Positions 1 to 7,266 are shown, numbered from the stretch's first letter. The stretch is 12,232 nt of DNA from an uncultured Alphaproteobacteria bacterium (GCA_929200295.1 CAKMZE010000007.1:35988-48219), one strand, 5' to 3'. Numbers and translations are program-made. Notes: a model not told the origin generated them from the sequence alone.

Positions 1-290
1 ATGTGGTCTGGTGCGTTTTCGCGGGCGAGGAGTTTTTCCATGGTTGGAACAAAGTCATCGGCCACGGTGCAGCAAATGCAGCCGTTGGAGAGTTCCATCA
101 CATCGTCTTCGGTGCAGGTTTCATCGCCGCAGCCTTTGAGGATATCTCCGTCAACACCAAGATCGCCAAACTCATTGATGATCAGCGCAATGCGCCGGCC
201 ACCTGCGTTTTGCAGCAAGTGCCGAATGAGTGTGGTTTTTCCAGCACCAAGGAAGCCCGTCACAACAGTCGCAGGAATTTTCTGAGCCAT
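1..290 (-). CDS. cobW: CobW/COG0523-family GTPase, N-terminal 96 codons, truncated by the window edge
   Basis: This is a P-loop GTPase of the CobW family, whose members deliver or handle metals; CobW itself is linked to cobalt supply for cobalamin synthesis. The visible 96 codons start at the ATG at 290-288, with a modest TTGGA ribosome site upstream. Residues 12-19 are a textbook Walker A (GFLGAGKT). An INEFG switch-like motif follows at about 38-42. The metal-binding CxCC signature (NGCICC) lies at 69-74, and a second pair, C54 and C59, lies in the insert just before it. The rest of the gene is outside the window. It is divergent from the DUF1636 gene at 331 with only 40 bp between start codons, so the two probably share regulatory DNA. 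The CobW assignment over ZigA or YjiA types rests on the cobalamin context and the insert. A cobN gene downstream is likely by family habit but cannot be seen here. Confidence 0.93.
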   Translation of the reverse strand, partial: MAQKIPATVVTGFLGAGKTTLIRHLLQNAGGRRIALIINEFGDLGVDGDILKGCGDETCTEDDVMELSNGCICCTVADDFVPTMEKLLARENAPDH

Positions 291-330
291 TTTATTTTCC
301 AATCATTCTTTGCTGCGCTAGGCAGGGATT

Positions 331-669
331 ATGAGCAATGTACTTACAATTTGTACGACATGTGCGGCGACGGGTGCCGCGCCACTGGGGACAGAGCTTG
401 CTGCGGCATTGGGTGATGTGTCTGGTTGGCATGTGCGCACGCACGCCTGCCTGTCAATATGCGCGCGCCCCATTGCGATTGCATTGCAGGGCGAGGGTAA
501 GGCGACGTATCTTTTTGCGGATATCGCCCTGTCGGATGTTGCGGATCTGCATGCGACGCTGGCGGCATATGATGCCGCCCCGGATGGCTGGATTGAGGAT
601 GCGCGCCCCTTGGGGCGGTTGCGCTTGTGTCTGAAAGGGCGTGTGCCTGCGCGGGTCATGGCACCGTAA
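331..669 (+). CDS. DUF1636 small cysteine protein, copy 1
   Basis: This 112-residue protein belongs to DUF1636, a family found beside cobalamin genes whose biochemical role is not established. Cysteines C8 and C11 form a CTTC motif in an N-terminal beta strand (LTICTTC). A second pair, C40 and C44, sits in ACLSICARP, followed by an AIAL strand. The CxxC ... CxxxC spacing resembles thioredoxin-fold [2Fe-2S] ferredoxins, so iron-sulfur or metal binding is plausible; that is inference. The ATG at 331 follows a GGCAGGG ribosome site. The gene is divergent from cobW, and its last 14 bp overlap the end of the His-rich gene on the other strand. A paralogue with the same motif layout lies at 9125-9493 in front of cobC. 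No riboswitch precedes it. Confidence 0.85.
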   Translation: MSNVLTICTTCAATGAAPLGTELAAALGDVSGWHVRTHACLSICARPIAIALQGEGKATYLFADIALSDVADLHATLAAYDAAPDGWIEDARPLGRLRLCLKGRVPARVMAP

Positions 670-1111
670 TCTCAGCGGCGAGCGGTTGGCCATCGATTGA
701 CCAGCCTGTGTGGTCATTGGCATTGAGCGTGACGCGAATTGTGATGGGGCCTTGTTCTGGGATCTGCGCCAGATGCAGCCATTCGCCATAGGCGCGCGAT
801 ATTTTTTCCCCGTTCACATAGACATGGGCGTGACCGCCCGGGGTGATGGGGCCGTTGACCTCTTCTGGGGTCCATGTGAACCCATGTGTGATGATTTGCA
901 GATTGCGCGATGTTGGCCCGTCAGGATGTAGTTTCAACATCAAATGTGGGGATGGTGTATCCGCAGGCCAAGCTGTGAGCGCATCATGATCATGCATTGC
1001 GTCGCTATGGCCCGCGTGGTCATGGGCGGGCATCGCGACGTGACCTGAGATAAGAATGCCAAAGGCGCTCCCAAAGGCGAGGCCGATGATGAAAAGAACA
1101 AGCGCGCGCAT
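656..1111 (-). CDS. Membrane-anchored histidine-rich periplasmic protein, third gene of the riboswitch-controlled cbt operon
   Basis: I do not recognise a named family. The 151-residue product starts with an uncleaved-looking anchor or signal (residues 3-22, hydrophobic). A short His/Asp segment follows, with H24, H30, H32, H35, H40 and H42 in HxH-like spacing. After it comes a domain of about 95 residues rich in predicted beta strands with further histidines (H56, H62, H76, H94, H96, H113, H134), including a GGHAHVYVNGE turn. This predicts a periplasmic domain that binds metal ions. The start ATG at 1111 lies 5 bp after the cbtA stop, so it is co-transcribed and probably translationally coupled, and it falls under the same cobalamin riboswitch. 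A cobalt-binding helper for CbtAB is the natural inference. A general metal or copper chaperone is an alternative. Its 3' end overlaps the DUF1636 gene by 14 bp on the opposite strand. Confidence 0.8.
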   Translation of the reverse strand: MRALVLFIIGLAFGSAFGILISGHVAMPAHDHAGHSDAMHDHDALTAWPADTPSPHLMLKLHPDGPTSRNLQIITHGFTWTPEEVNGPITPGGHAHVYVNGEKISRAYGEWLHLAQIPEQGPITIRVTLNANDHTGWSIDGQPLAAEITVP

Positions 1112-1116
1112 TGCTT

Positions 1117-1785
1117 TTAAGCCTCAGAAAGTTTGCTGTTCCATAAGGTGCCCAGCAAAAGACCAAGGGTTGTCCACACTACCAAAGCAACACCTAATGT
1201 GCGCGCAGCAAAGCTGGCAGCAAGCTCGGGCGGGGCGATGTTTGTGAGCATATCCGGCTGTGGTGCACCAATGATATGGGGTGCCGCAATAAGGATAATC
1301 GCAGTGCCCCAAGCGGCCCAGTTTTGCCCAAAAGCAATGAGCCAAAGCCCAATCCCCGTGACCACAGCGGTGCCATACCACCAGACCTGTCGCGGTTCGA
1401 CATCGGCGGCATTCAGGCCCGGCATATCAGGTGCCACGCCAAACGCAGGTGCGAAATGCAACGCAAGAAACCCAGCAATGCCCCAGATCAGCCCTGTACG
1501 CGGGGTGATCGCATGGCCGCGCTCTGATGCAAACGCCATCACAGCCATTAAGATGAACGCATAGCCTGTATAAACCAGTGCGGCAAAAATGACATTCATC
1601 GCCTCGCGTACGGGGTCAATGGCACCACGGGGGACGGTGACTTGATCAAGGCCCGGTATCGGGCCAAGCTCAAACAGTTCAGCGTGCAAAAGCAGGGGCT
1701 GTATGTATGCGAATTGCAACAGGGCATGCACGAGACCTGCGCCGCAGCCCGCGAATAATGCGCTGAGCGCTATTTTGACAAACAT
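1117..1785 (-). CDS. cbtA: CbtA cobalt transporter, membrane subunit
   Basis: CbtA is the multi-spanning part of the predicted CbtAB cobalt uptake system, known mainly from its association with B12 riboswitches. The 222-residue protein shows about six hydrophobic segments (roughly 3-25, 64-86, 96-114, 135-153, 156-173 and 192-214). Candidate metal ligands in or near the membrane are H20, H34 and H110. The length fits the family. The ATG at 1785 lies 18 bp after the cbtB stop. The junction has no strong ribosome site, so translation is probably coupled to cbtB. It is followed after 5 bp by the His-rich gene. Expression should fall when adenosylcobalamin is plentiful, through the riboswitch ahead of cbtB. 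No defects were seen. Confidence 0.92.
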   Translation of the reverse strand: MFVKIALSALFAGCGAGLVHALLQFAYIQPLLLHAELFELGPIPGLDQVTVPRGAIDPVREAMNVIFAALVYTGYAFILMAVMAFASERGHAITPRTGLIWGIAGFLALHFAPAFGVAPDMPGLNAADVEPRQVWWYGTAVVTGIGLWLIAFGQNWAAWGTAIILIAAPHIIGAPQPDMLTNIAPPELAASFAARTLGVALVVWTTLGLLLGTLWNSKLSEA

Positions 1786-1803
1786 TGGCTTTGGCAGCTG
1801 GTC

Positions 1804-1992
1804 TTAGTGGCAGGGAAAGCCAGTTGCATGGCGCACATCATGTGCTGCGTCATGCAAGGTTGCCGCCTGAACGTGCCCTGCAATTGTGATGATGCTCAGA
1901 CCCAAAAGCCCAGCCGCAACAATTGACAGCCATGTGACCGAAGATGTGGATTTCGCAGGGTTTGCCGCGATAGCGCGTGGTTCGTTGTTCAT
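1804..1992 (-). CDS. cbtB: CbtB cobalt transporter, small subunit
   Basis: This 62-residue protein has one membrane helix (about residues 20-42) and a C-terminal histidine motif with H47, H51, H55 and the terminal FPCH (C61, H62). That is the hallmark of CbtB, the small partner of CbtA; the tail is thought to bind cobalt at the membrane surface. The ATG at 1992 is chosen because a clear GGAG ribosome site lies at 2001-2004. An in-frame ATG farther upstream at 2091 would put codons inside the riboswitch and is rejected. This is the first gene of the cbtB-cbtA-His-rich operon. A 6-bp hairpin (2009-2026) sits just before the ribosome site and may form part of the riboswitch output. Confidence 0.93.
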   Translation of the reverse strand: MNNEPRAIAANPAKSTSSVTWLSIVAAGLLGLSIITIAGHVQAATLHDAAHDVRHATGFPCH

Positions 1993-2008
1993 TTTGTTGT
2001 CTCCTATG

Positions 2009-2026
2009 CCTGTCACACCCGACAGG
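2009..2026 (-). promoter_or_regulatory. Hairpin between the cobalamin riboswitch and the cbtB ribosome site (possible expression platform)
   Basis: On the transcribed strand CCTGTC and GACAGG form a perfect 6-bp stem with a GGGTGT loop, ending 4 nt before the GGAG ribosome site. It is too weak and lacks the U-run expected of a terminator. A role in translational control of cbtB, or pairing with the aptamer loop as in the usual L5 kissing contact, is more likely. This is inferred from position only. Confidence 0.45.
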
Positions 2027-2032
2027 TTGGTT

Positions 2033-2223
2033 GCACTGCGCATGGCTGGTCTCCTGGCTTGCGGGTCGAAGTGATTGCCATACCTTCCCAAGCGTAAATC
2101 GCTCAGTGGTATTTCTTCTGGCGCTCACTCTCCGCATACAGTCGCGGGGGCGGCTACGGTGTCGCACCTCTTGGTTATTGATCGGTGCAATCCGTATTCC
2201 CATTTCATCCCCTAATGCTGTGC
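2033..2223 (-). promoter_or_regulatory. Adenosylcobalamin riboswitch controlling cbtB-cbtA
   Basis: On the minus strand the conserved cobalamin aptamer blocks occur in order. GGGAAT is near 2197-2202 and GAGGTGCGAC at 2161-2170. The invariant core, CGCCCCCGCGACTGTA, is at about 2138-2153 and is followed by GCGG. ACCACTGAG (the B12 box) is near 2102-2111, GGGAAGGTATGGC near 2078-2090, and AAGCCAGGAGACC near 2048-2061. Weak P1 pairing between about 2217-2223 and 2033-2039 sets the approximate edges. The element lies about 40 nt upstream of the cbtB start and should lower operon expression when adenosylcobalamin binds. The identification is from sequence; the exact ends and the mechanism (translation versus termination) are not certain. 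Confidence 0.93.
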
Positions 2224-2248
2224 ATCATTTGGGGAACCATACAGCATC

Positions 2249-2277
2249 TTTGTGCGCATGTTCTGTGAGGGCGTCAA
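2249..2277 (-). promoter_or_regulatory. Candidate promoter of the cobalamin riboswitch / cbt transcript
   Basis: On the minus strand TTGACG (2277-2272) is a strong match to the -35 hexamer. It is followed after 17 nt by CACAAA (2254-2249), a poor -10. Alphaproteobacterial housekeeping promoters often keep a strong TTGAC with a weak -10. The implied start near 2242 lies just before the aptamer. No better promoter was found in the gap. Confidence 0.4.
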
Positions 2278-2303
2278 GGCAGAATGCGACGTGGTGGTGA
2301 ACG

Positions 2304-2408
2304 CGGCCGACGGGTGCCACTATTGCCGCAAGCGGCAAGGCGTCCCACCCGCCGTCCCGTAAGGCGGGTGATCGGCCGTATTTTGTGCGCAAAACCCAAT
2401 ATCTTGGG
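2304..2408. repeat. Cluster of five inverted repeats, foldable as a three-way junction followed by two hairpins
   Basis: Five perfect inverted repeats are packed into 105 bp. An outer 7-bp stem (CGGCCGA at 2304-2310 with TCGGCCG at 2372-2378) encloses two inner stems: TTGCCGC/GCGGCAA (2323-2329, 2332-2338) and ACCCGCC/GGCGGGT (2347-2353, 2363-2369). Next come TTTTG/CAAAA (2381-2385, 2390-2394) and CCCAA/TTGGG (2395-2399, 2404-2408). It sits between the divergent cbt promoter and smc, so it does not end a gene. It could be a structured RNA or leader for smc, a REP-like dispersed palindromic element, or a protein-binding region. The strand is unknown. Confidence 0.6.
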
Positions 2409-2514
2409 GATAACTTGCGTATTCTTGCTTGATCTAGTGCGGCCTGCGTTGACTCGGTGGGATATAGAAGGCGAGATTTAGAGAGCGAAGAGAATCATTT
2501 GGAGGCAATGCGCC

Positions 2515-5500
2515 TTGCGTTTCAGTAAACTGCGATTGAACGGCTTTAAGAGCTTTGTCGATCCAACAGATCTGATTATTGCAGATGGGCTGACCGGTGT
2601 TGTCGGCCCCAATGGGTGTGGCAAATCGAATCTGCTCGAGGCCCTGCGCTGGGTAATGGGCGAGAACCGCCCAAAAACCATGCGTGGCGGTAGCATGGAA
2701 GATGTGATCTTTGCCGGGGCTTCGACCCGGCCTGCGCGCAATTTTGCAGAAGTCTCTCTTGTCATTGATAATGCCGAGCGCTTGGCCCCTGCGGGGTTTA
2801 ACGATGCTGATACGCTCGAGATTATTCGCAGGATCACGCGGGATGCGGGATCGGCCTATAAGGTTGGCGCAAAGGACGTGCGCGCGCGTGATGTGCAGAT
2901 GCTGTTTGCAGATGCCTCAACCGGGGCGCATTCGCCTGCCTTGGTCCGGCAGGGGATGATCGCGGAGTTGATCAATGCCAAACCCAAGGCGCGGCGGCGT
3001 ATTCTCGAAGAGGCGGCAGGCATATCAGGTCTCTATCAACGGCGCCATGAAGCTGAATTAAAGCTCAAGGGTGCTGAGACGAACCTGTTGCGGGTGGATG
3101 ATCTGGTTGAGCAGCTCGCCACGCAGCTTGCCCAATTGGCGCGGCAAGCCCGTCAGGCTGCGCGCTATCGCGCGATCGGGGATCAATTGCGTAAAGCGGA
3201 AGGGATGCTTTTGTTTCGGCGCTGGCGCGAGGCGGATGAGGCGCTGCTTGCTGCGAGCGAGCAACTGCGCACCCGCACGACCGCGGCGGCACAGGTCGAG
3301 ACATCCGCGCGTGAAACAGCGCGGCAGCGTCAGTCGGCCGAGGATGCCTTGCCGCCTTTGCGCGAAGAAGAAGCGATTGCGGCGGCTGTGTTGCAACGGC
3401 TGCAAGTGCAGCGTGATACGCTCAGCGATCAAGAGGTGCGCGCGCGCGAAACGATCACAACGCTTGAGCAACGAATCGCGCAGCTGGCGCAGGATATGGA
3501 GCGCGAAAGCGGGTTGAACCGTGATGCCGGCGAAACCATTGGCCGGCTTGAATGGGAAGCCGCTGAAATCACCAAGGCGGGCGTCGGCTATCAAGATAAG
3601 CTGGATGTAGCCGCATTAGAGGCGCGTGAAGCGGCCCAGGTGTTGCAAGAGCGCGAAACAGATCTTGCGCAATTGACCGAGGATGTTGCGCGCCTTGCGG
3701 CCCGGCACCAATCGGCGCAACGGTTTTTAGAAGATAGCCGCACGACGCTTGCGAAAAGCACGCGCGATGTTGAAAATGTGACGCTCGCCTCTAAACAAGC
3801 GCAAGAGGCGCTGGCAAAGGCAGAACGTGATTTTACAAGCGCAGGTGAGGCCGAAGCACAGGCCGTAGCCACGGCTACAAAGGCTGATGAAACCTTGGCC
3901 GAAACGGAAACAGCGCGCGCTGAGACGCAAGAGCGAGAGAGCGCGGCACGCACCCTGCGATCCGAGGCTGAGGGCGAGGTCAATGCCTTGCGTGCTGAAT
4001 ATAACGCGCTGGCGAAACTGGTTGAGCGCGACACAGCAGAGGGCGGGCAGGTGCTTGATCTTTTGACTGTGCAAAGCGGGTATGAAAAAGCACTTGGTGC
4101 TGCTTTGGCGGATGATCTGCGCGCACCCGCTGTGGGGCCTGATGTGGCCTCGGGCTGGGCGCAATTGCCTGAATATGCGCGTGAGCAAAGCCTGCCGGAT
4201 GGGGTGCAAGCTTTGACCGCTTATGTGGCTGTGCCATCTGTTCTAGAGCGGCGGATGAGCCAGGTGGGGCTTGTCACACAAGCCCAAGGGGCCGCATTGC
4301 AAGCGGCGTTATTGCCGGGGCAACGGCTGGTTTCCATTGAAGGCGATGTGTGGCGTTGGGATGGGTTTCGGGCTGCGGCTGAGGATGCACCATCGGCGGC
4401 CGCGCTGCGATTTCAGCAGTTAAACCGTCTTGGCGCATTGAAAAATGAATTGTCAGAGGTCACAGCACGTGCGGAAGGTGCCGCACAAGCCCATGATGTG
4501 CTTACCCAGCATCTGGCAGATTTGACCGCGGCGGATCAAGCGGCGCGCACAGCGCGGCGCGAAGCAGATCGGCTGGTGGCCGAGGCGAACCGTGCTGCCG
4601 CCCGCGCAGAGGCCGATCGCAATCTTTCGCAAGGTAAGCTTGAGACGCTCAGCCTGTCGGTGAAACGCCATGAGGAAGAGGCGATGACTGCGCGTCAGGC
4701 GTTGTCAGACGCGGAAAAAGCACAGCGTGATTTGGATGATCTAGACAGCGCACGTCATAAGGTCGAAGATACAAAAATGACCGTCGAGGCGGCGCGCATT
4801 ACGATGATGTCACGTCGCTCGGCCCATGATGAGGTACGCCGCGAGGGTGAAGCGCGCTTGAAGCGCTCGCAGGAGATCACCACAGAAATCTCGGGTTGGA
4901 AACATCGTTTGGAGACGGCCAATAAGCGCACGTCAGAGCTGACAGAACGCAAAGAGGCCTCGCAACAAGAGCTCGAAGAGGCCCGGGCAGCACCTGAGGA
5001 GATCGCCGCGAAACGTGCGGAATTGGCAGATGCGATTGATGAAGCCGAGGCGCGCCGAAAAAAGGCGGCGGATGCGCTAGCTGAGGCAGATGAGGTCTTG
5101 CGCCAGGCCGGGCATAATGAGCGCGATGCAGAGCGCGCGGCCTCAGAGGCCCGCGAGGCGCGGGCGCGGTCTGAGGCCCGCGCAGACGCTGCAAAAGAAA
5201 CCGTTGCTTATGCGGCAGAGCGGATCATGGAGGCGCAGAGCGTGACACCGCAAGCGCTGTTGGAGACGCTTGAAGTAGCGGTGGATGATATGCCTGCGGC
5301 GGATGTGATCGAGGGGCAGGTGAATGGCTTTAAGCGCCAACGCGATGCATTGGGGGCTGTCAATTTGCGCGCGGAAGAAGACGCAAAGGATGTGCAGGTT
5401 GAGCATGATGCGCTGATTGCAGAAAAGACCGATCTGGAAAGCGCGATTGCGGCCTTGCGCACAGGGATTGCGGGGCTTAATAAAGAGGGCCGTGAACGGC

Positions 5501-5970
5501 TGCTGACGGCGTTTGAGCAGGTGAATGATAACTTTGGCATGCTCTTTACGCATCTGTTTGGCGGGGGAGAGGCGAAACTGGTTTTGGTCGAATCTGATGA
5601 TCCGTTGGAAGCCGGGCTTGAGATCATGTGCCAACCACCGGGCAAGAAGCTATCGACGCTTTCGCTTTTGTCGGGTGGCGAGCAGACATTGACGGCGCTG
5701 GCGCTGATCTTTGCGGTGTTCCTTGCAAACCCAGCGCCGATCTGTGTGCTCGATGAGGTTGATGCGCCTTTGGATGATGCGAATGTGACCCGGTTTTGCG
5801 ATTTGTTAGATGAGATGACGCGCAGGACTGAGACACGGTTTTTGATTATCACCCACCATGCCGTCACGATGAGCCGGATGGATCGCCTGTTTGGCGTGAC
5901 CATGGGCGAACAAGGTGTGTCGCAGCTTGTGTCTGTGGATCTGAAAAAAGCAGCGGCAATGGTGGCTTAA
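2515..5970 (+). CDS. smc: Chromosome segregation protein SMC
   Basis: SMC is the ATPase core of the condensin-like complex that works with ScpA and ScpB to organise and separate sister chromosomes. The 1151-residue protein has the full architecture. The N-terminal head carries Walker A (GPNGCGKS, residues 31-38). Long Ala/Glu/Arg-rich coiled coils run at about 170-505 and 625-1000, with a hinge at about 509-620 between them. The C-terminal head carries the LSGGEQ signature (1052-1057) and Walker B with D1080 and E1081 (VLDEVDAP). The start is TTG at 2515, 9 nt after GGAGG; the ATG at 2508 is out of frame and only 2 nt from that site. The hinge is short and diverged from the classical type, but it keeps a YEKALGAAL segment that aligns with the family. 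Length and motifs are intact. The neighbours are unrelated; smc ends tail to tail with the transglycosylase gene. Confidence 0.97.
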   Translation: MRFSKLRLNGFKSFVDPTDLIIADGLTGVVGPNGCGKSNLLEALRWVMGENRPKTMRGGSMEDVIFAGASTRPARNFAEVSLVIDNAERLAPAGFNDADTLEIIRRITRDAGSAYKVGAKDVRARDVQMLFADASTGAHSPALVRQGMIAELINAKPKARRRILEEAAGISGLYQRRHEAELKLKGAETNLLRVDDLVEQLATQLAQLARQARQAARYRAIGDQLRKAEGMLLFRRWREADEALLAASEQLRTRTTAAAQVETSARETARQRQSAEDALPPLREEEAIAAAVLQRLQVQRDTLSDQEVRARETITTLEQRIAQLAQDMERESGLNRDAGETIGRLEWEAAEITKAGVGYQDKLDVAALEAREAAQVLQERETDLAQLTEDVARLAARHQSAQRFLEDSRTTLAKSTRDVENVTLASKQAQEALAKAERDFTSAGEAEAQAVATATKADETLAETETARAETQERESAARTLRSEAEGEVNALRAEYNALAKLVERDTAEGGQVLDLLTVQSGYEKALGAALADDLRAPAVGPDVASGWAQLPEYAREQSLPDGVQALTAYVAVPSVLERRMSQVGLVTQAQGAALQAALLPGQRLVSIEGDVWRWDGFRAAAEDAPSAAALRFQQLNRLGALKNELSEVTARAEGAAQAHDVLTQHLADLTAADQAARTARREADRLVAEANRAAARAEADRNLSQGKLETLSLSVKRHEEEAMTARQALSDAEKAQRDLDDLDSARHKVEDTKMTVEAARITMMSRRSAHDEVRREGEARLKRSQEITTEISGWKHRLETANKRTSELTERKEASQQELEEARAAPEEIAAKRAELADAIDEAEARRKKAADALAEADEVLRQAGHNERDAERAASEAREARARSEARADAAKETVAYAAERIMEAQSVTPQALLETLEVAVDDMPAADVIEGQVNGFKRQRDALGAVNLRAEEDAKDVQVEHDALIAEKTDLESAIAALRTGIAGLNKEGRERLLTAFEQVNDNFGMLFTHLFGGGEAKLVLVESDDPLEAGLEIMCQPPGKKLSTLSLLSGGEQTLTALALIFAVFLANPAPICVLDEVDAPLDDANVTRFCDLLDEMTRRTETRFLIITHHAVTMSRMDRLFGVTMGEQGVSQLVSVDLKKAAAMVA

Positions 5971-6018
5971 GGGATGTTGTGAGACGCGCGGCTGCGCCGA
6001 CGCCCCTCCCACCATCCC
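5971..6018. terminator. Weak inverted repeat between convergent smc and mltB
   Basis: GGGATG directly after the smc stop pairs perfectly with CATCCC at 6013-6018, enclosing a small CGGC-TGC-GCCG hairpin. There is no T-run on either side, so an intrinsic terminator is doubtful. It is the only structure in the 69-bp gap between two genes that converge. Confidence 0.25.
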
Positions 6019-6039
6019 GCAATGCTGTGCCTGCTGAGC

Positions 6040-7197
6040 CTAGAGTGTGTTCAAGAGGGCGTGGGTGGGCCATGCGTCAGCGGGAAGCCCAAGTCGTGAT
6101 TGTTCGCGCTGTACGGCTTCGCGGGTTTTGGCACCCAAGATCCCATCAATACCGCCCACATCATGCCCGCGCGCAGTGAGCTTTTGTTGTAGCAATTGCA
6201 TCTCTTCGCCGGTGAGTGCCGGGCTTGGGTTGCCTGCATTATAGGCAGGCGCACCGGAAAGACGGGTTGCGAAATAGGCCGCTGTTGTCACGTAGACAAA
6301 GCTTTTGTTCCATTCAAAATAGACGTCGAAATTTTCGTAGGCAAAGAATGCTGGACCATTGCGCCCCATGGGCAGGAGCACGCGAGCTGTCAGTGTCTCG
6401 GGTGCTGTGCCATCGCGTGAAGTCACGCCAAGTGCGTTCCATTCGGCGACGGTTTTGGGGTGGTTCAGCCCGGTCTCGGCCCAGTTGAGGGTTGCGGGCA
6501 CTGTGATTTCTTGTAGCCAAGGCTCACCCGCGCGCCATCCGAGTGAGGATAAGACAGAGGCGCCAGACATCAGCGCATCTGGTGATGATCCTTTGAGATC
6601 GACGACCCCATCGCCATCACCGTCGCGGCCGTTTTCGATGATATCACCGGGCAGCATTTGGACCTGCCCAATCTCGCCGGCCCAAGCGCCTGTGGTCGTG
6701 GAGGGGTTCATGCCGCGTTCCGCAGTGAGCTGAATACCTGCAAAGACTTGTGGGCGGAACAGCTCGGGCCTGCGGCAATCATGGGCAAGGGTCAAAAGCG
6801 CGTTGCGGGTGTTAAAGCTGCCCTGCACGGCACCATAGTCTGTTTCGAACGCCCAAAACGCCAATAGTACTCCGCGCGGGATTCCGTAGCGCGCCTCGAT
6901 CTGGGTAAACGTGCTGTCATAGCGCGCGGCATTGCGTGCGCCGTGGTCCATGCGGTGCTGGCTGATTAATGCGCGCGAGAATGCGAGAAAATCCTTTTGA
7001 AAGACGCTCTGGCTGCGGTCTGCCTTGAGCACGGCTTGGTCCAAGCTCGCACCAGAAAGAAAGCGCGAGATCGCCTCTTCGGGCAGGTCGCGTGCGCGCG
7101 CCTCTGTGCGCACCCCGTCGAGAAACCCAGTAAAGCTGCCGCCGCAATCTGCGGCTGCTGTTGAGGCAAGAAGACAAAAAGCCAAGGCCGTGCGCAT
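6040..7197 (-). CDS. Lytic murein transglycosylase, MltB type, with C-terminal peptidoglycan-binding domain
   Basis: Predicted periplasmic enzyme that cleaves the glycan strand of peptidoglycan to give 1,6-anhydro ends. The 385-residue product begins with a signal peptide (about residues 1-17, ending STAAA). C18 does not sit in a proper lipobox, so it is probably soluble. The SLT_2/MltB catalytic domain spans about 20-320. The catalytic glutamate is E118 in the FWAFETDYG motif, matching the family WGxESxFG pattern, and a GEIGQVQMLP segment follows at about 173-182. A peptidoglycan-binding fold (PG_binding_1) closes the protein at about 328-385, with GGIDGILGAKTREAV typical of it. The ATG at 7197 has a GGGAG ribosome site 7 nt upstream. 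It lies 69 bp behind cobD on the same strand, so read-through is possible, but a functional link to B12 is not suggested. Confidence 0.93.
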   Translation of the reverse strand: MRTALAFCLLASTAAADCGGSFTGFLDGVRTEARARDLPEEAISRFLSGASLDQAVLKADRSQSVFQKDFLAFSRALISQHRMDHGARNAARYDSTFTQIEARYGIPRGVLLAFWAFETDYGAVQGSFNTRNALLTLAHDCRRPELFRPQVFAGIQLTAERGMNPSTTTGAWAGEIGQVQMLPGDIIENGRDGDGDGVVDLKGSSPDALMSGASVLSSLGWRAGEPWLQEITVPATLNWAETGLNHPKTVAEWNALGVTSRDGTAPETLTARVLLPMGRNGPAFFAYENFDVYFEWNKSFVYVTTAAYFATRLSGAPAYNAGNPSPALTGEEMQLLQQKLTARGHDVGGIDGILGAKTREAVQREQSRLGLPADAWPTHALLNTL

Positions 7198-7266
7198 ATC
7201 AAACTCCCGTAATGTTTGTTGGGTGAATCTAGCGGTTAACGGATTGCATGCAAGTGATGATAAGCG

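Larger units (their letters stand above)
2224..2514. other. Intergenic region between the divergent cbt operon and smc
   Basis: This 291-bp gap holds the candidate cbt promoter (2249-2277, minus strand) and the inverted-repeat cluster (2304-2408). The smc ribosome site GGAGG is at 2501-2505. A TATAGA hexamer near 2463-2468 could be the smc -10 element, but the TTGAC-like sequence upstream is badly spaced, so no smc promoter is called. A cysteine-containing 34-codon reading frame (2258-2362, plus strand) overlaps the promoter and the repeats. It has no ribosome site and is not called as a gene. Confidence 0.6.

Noticed and set aside
1..285. Open plus-strand frames over the left edge
   Set aside because: They lie antisense to the cobW reading frame, which has Walker A and CxCC motifs; the plus-strand translations resemble no family.
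2316..2322. GCCACTA on the plus strand, similar to the cobalamin B12 box
   Set aside because: No other aptamer blocks surround it; it lies inside the inverted-repeat cluster.
2508..2528. ATG just after the smc ribosome site as the smc start
   Set aside because: It is out of frame, ends after six codons and is only 2 nt from GGAGG. TTG at 2515 is in frame and well spaced.
5208..5903. 231-codon minus-strand frame inside smc
   Set aside because: It is antisense to the conserved smc C-terminal head and hinge-proximal coil; long mirror frames are common in G+C-rich genes.
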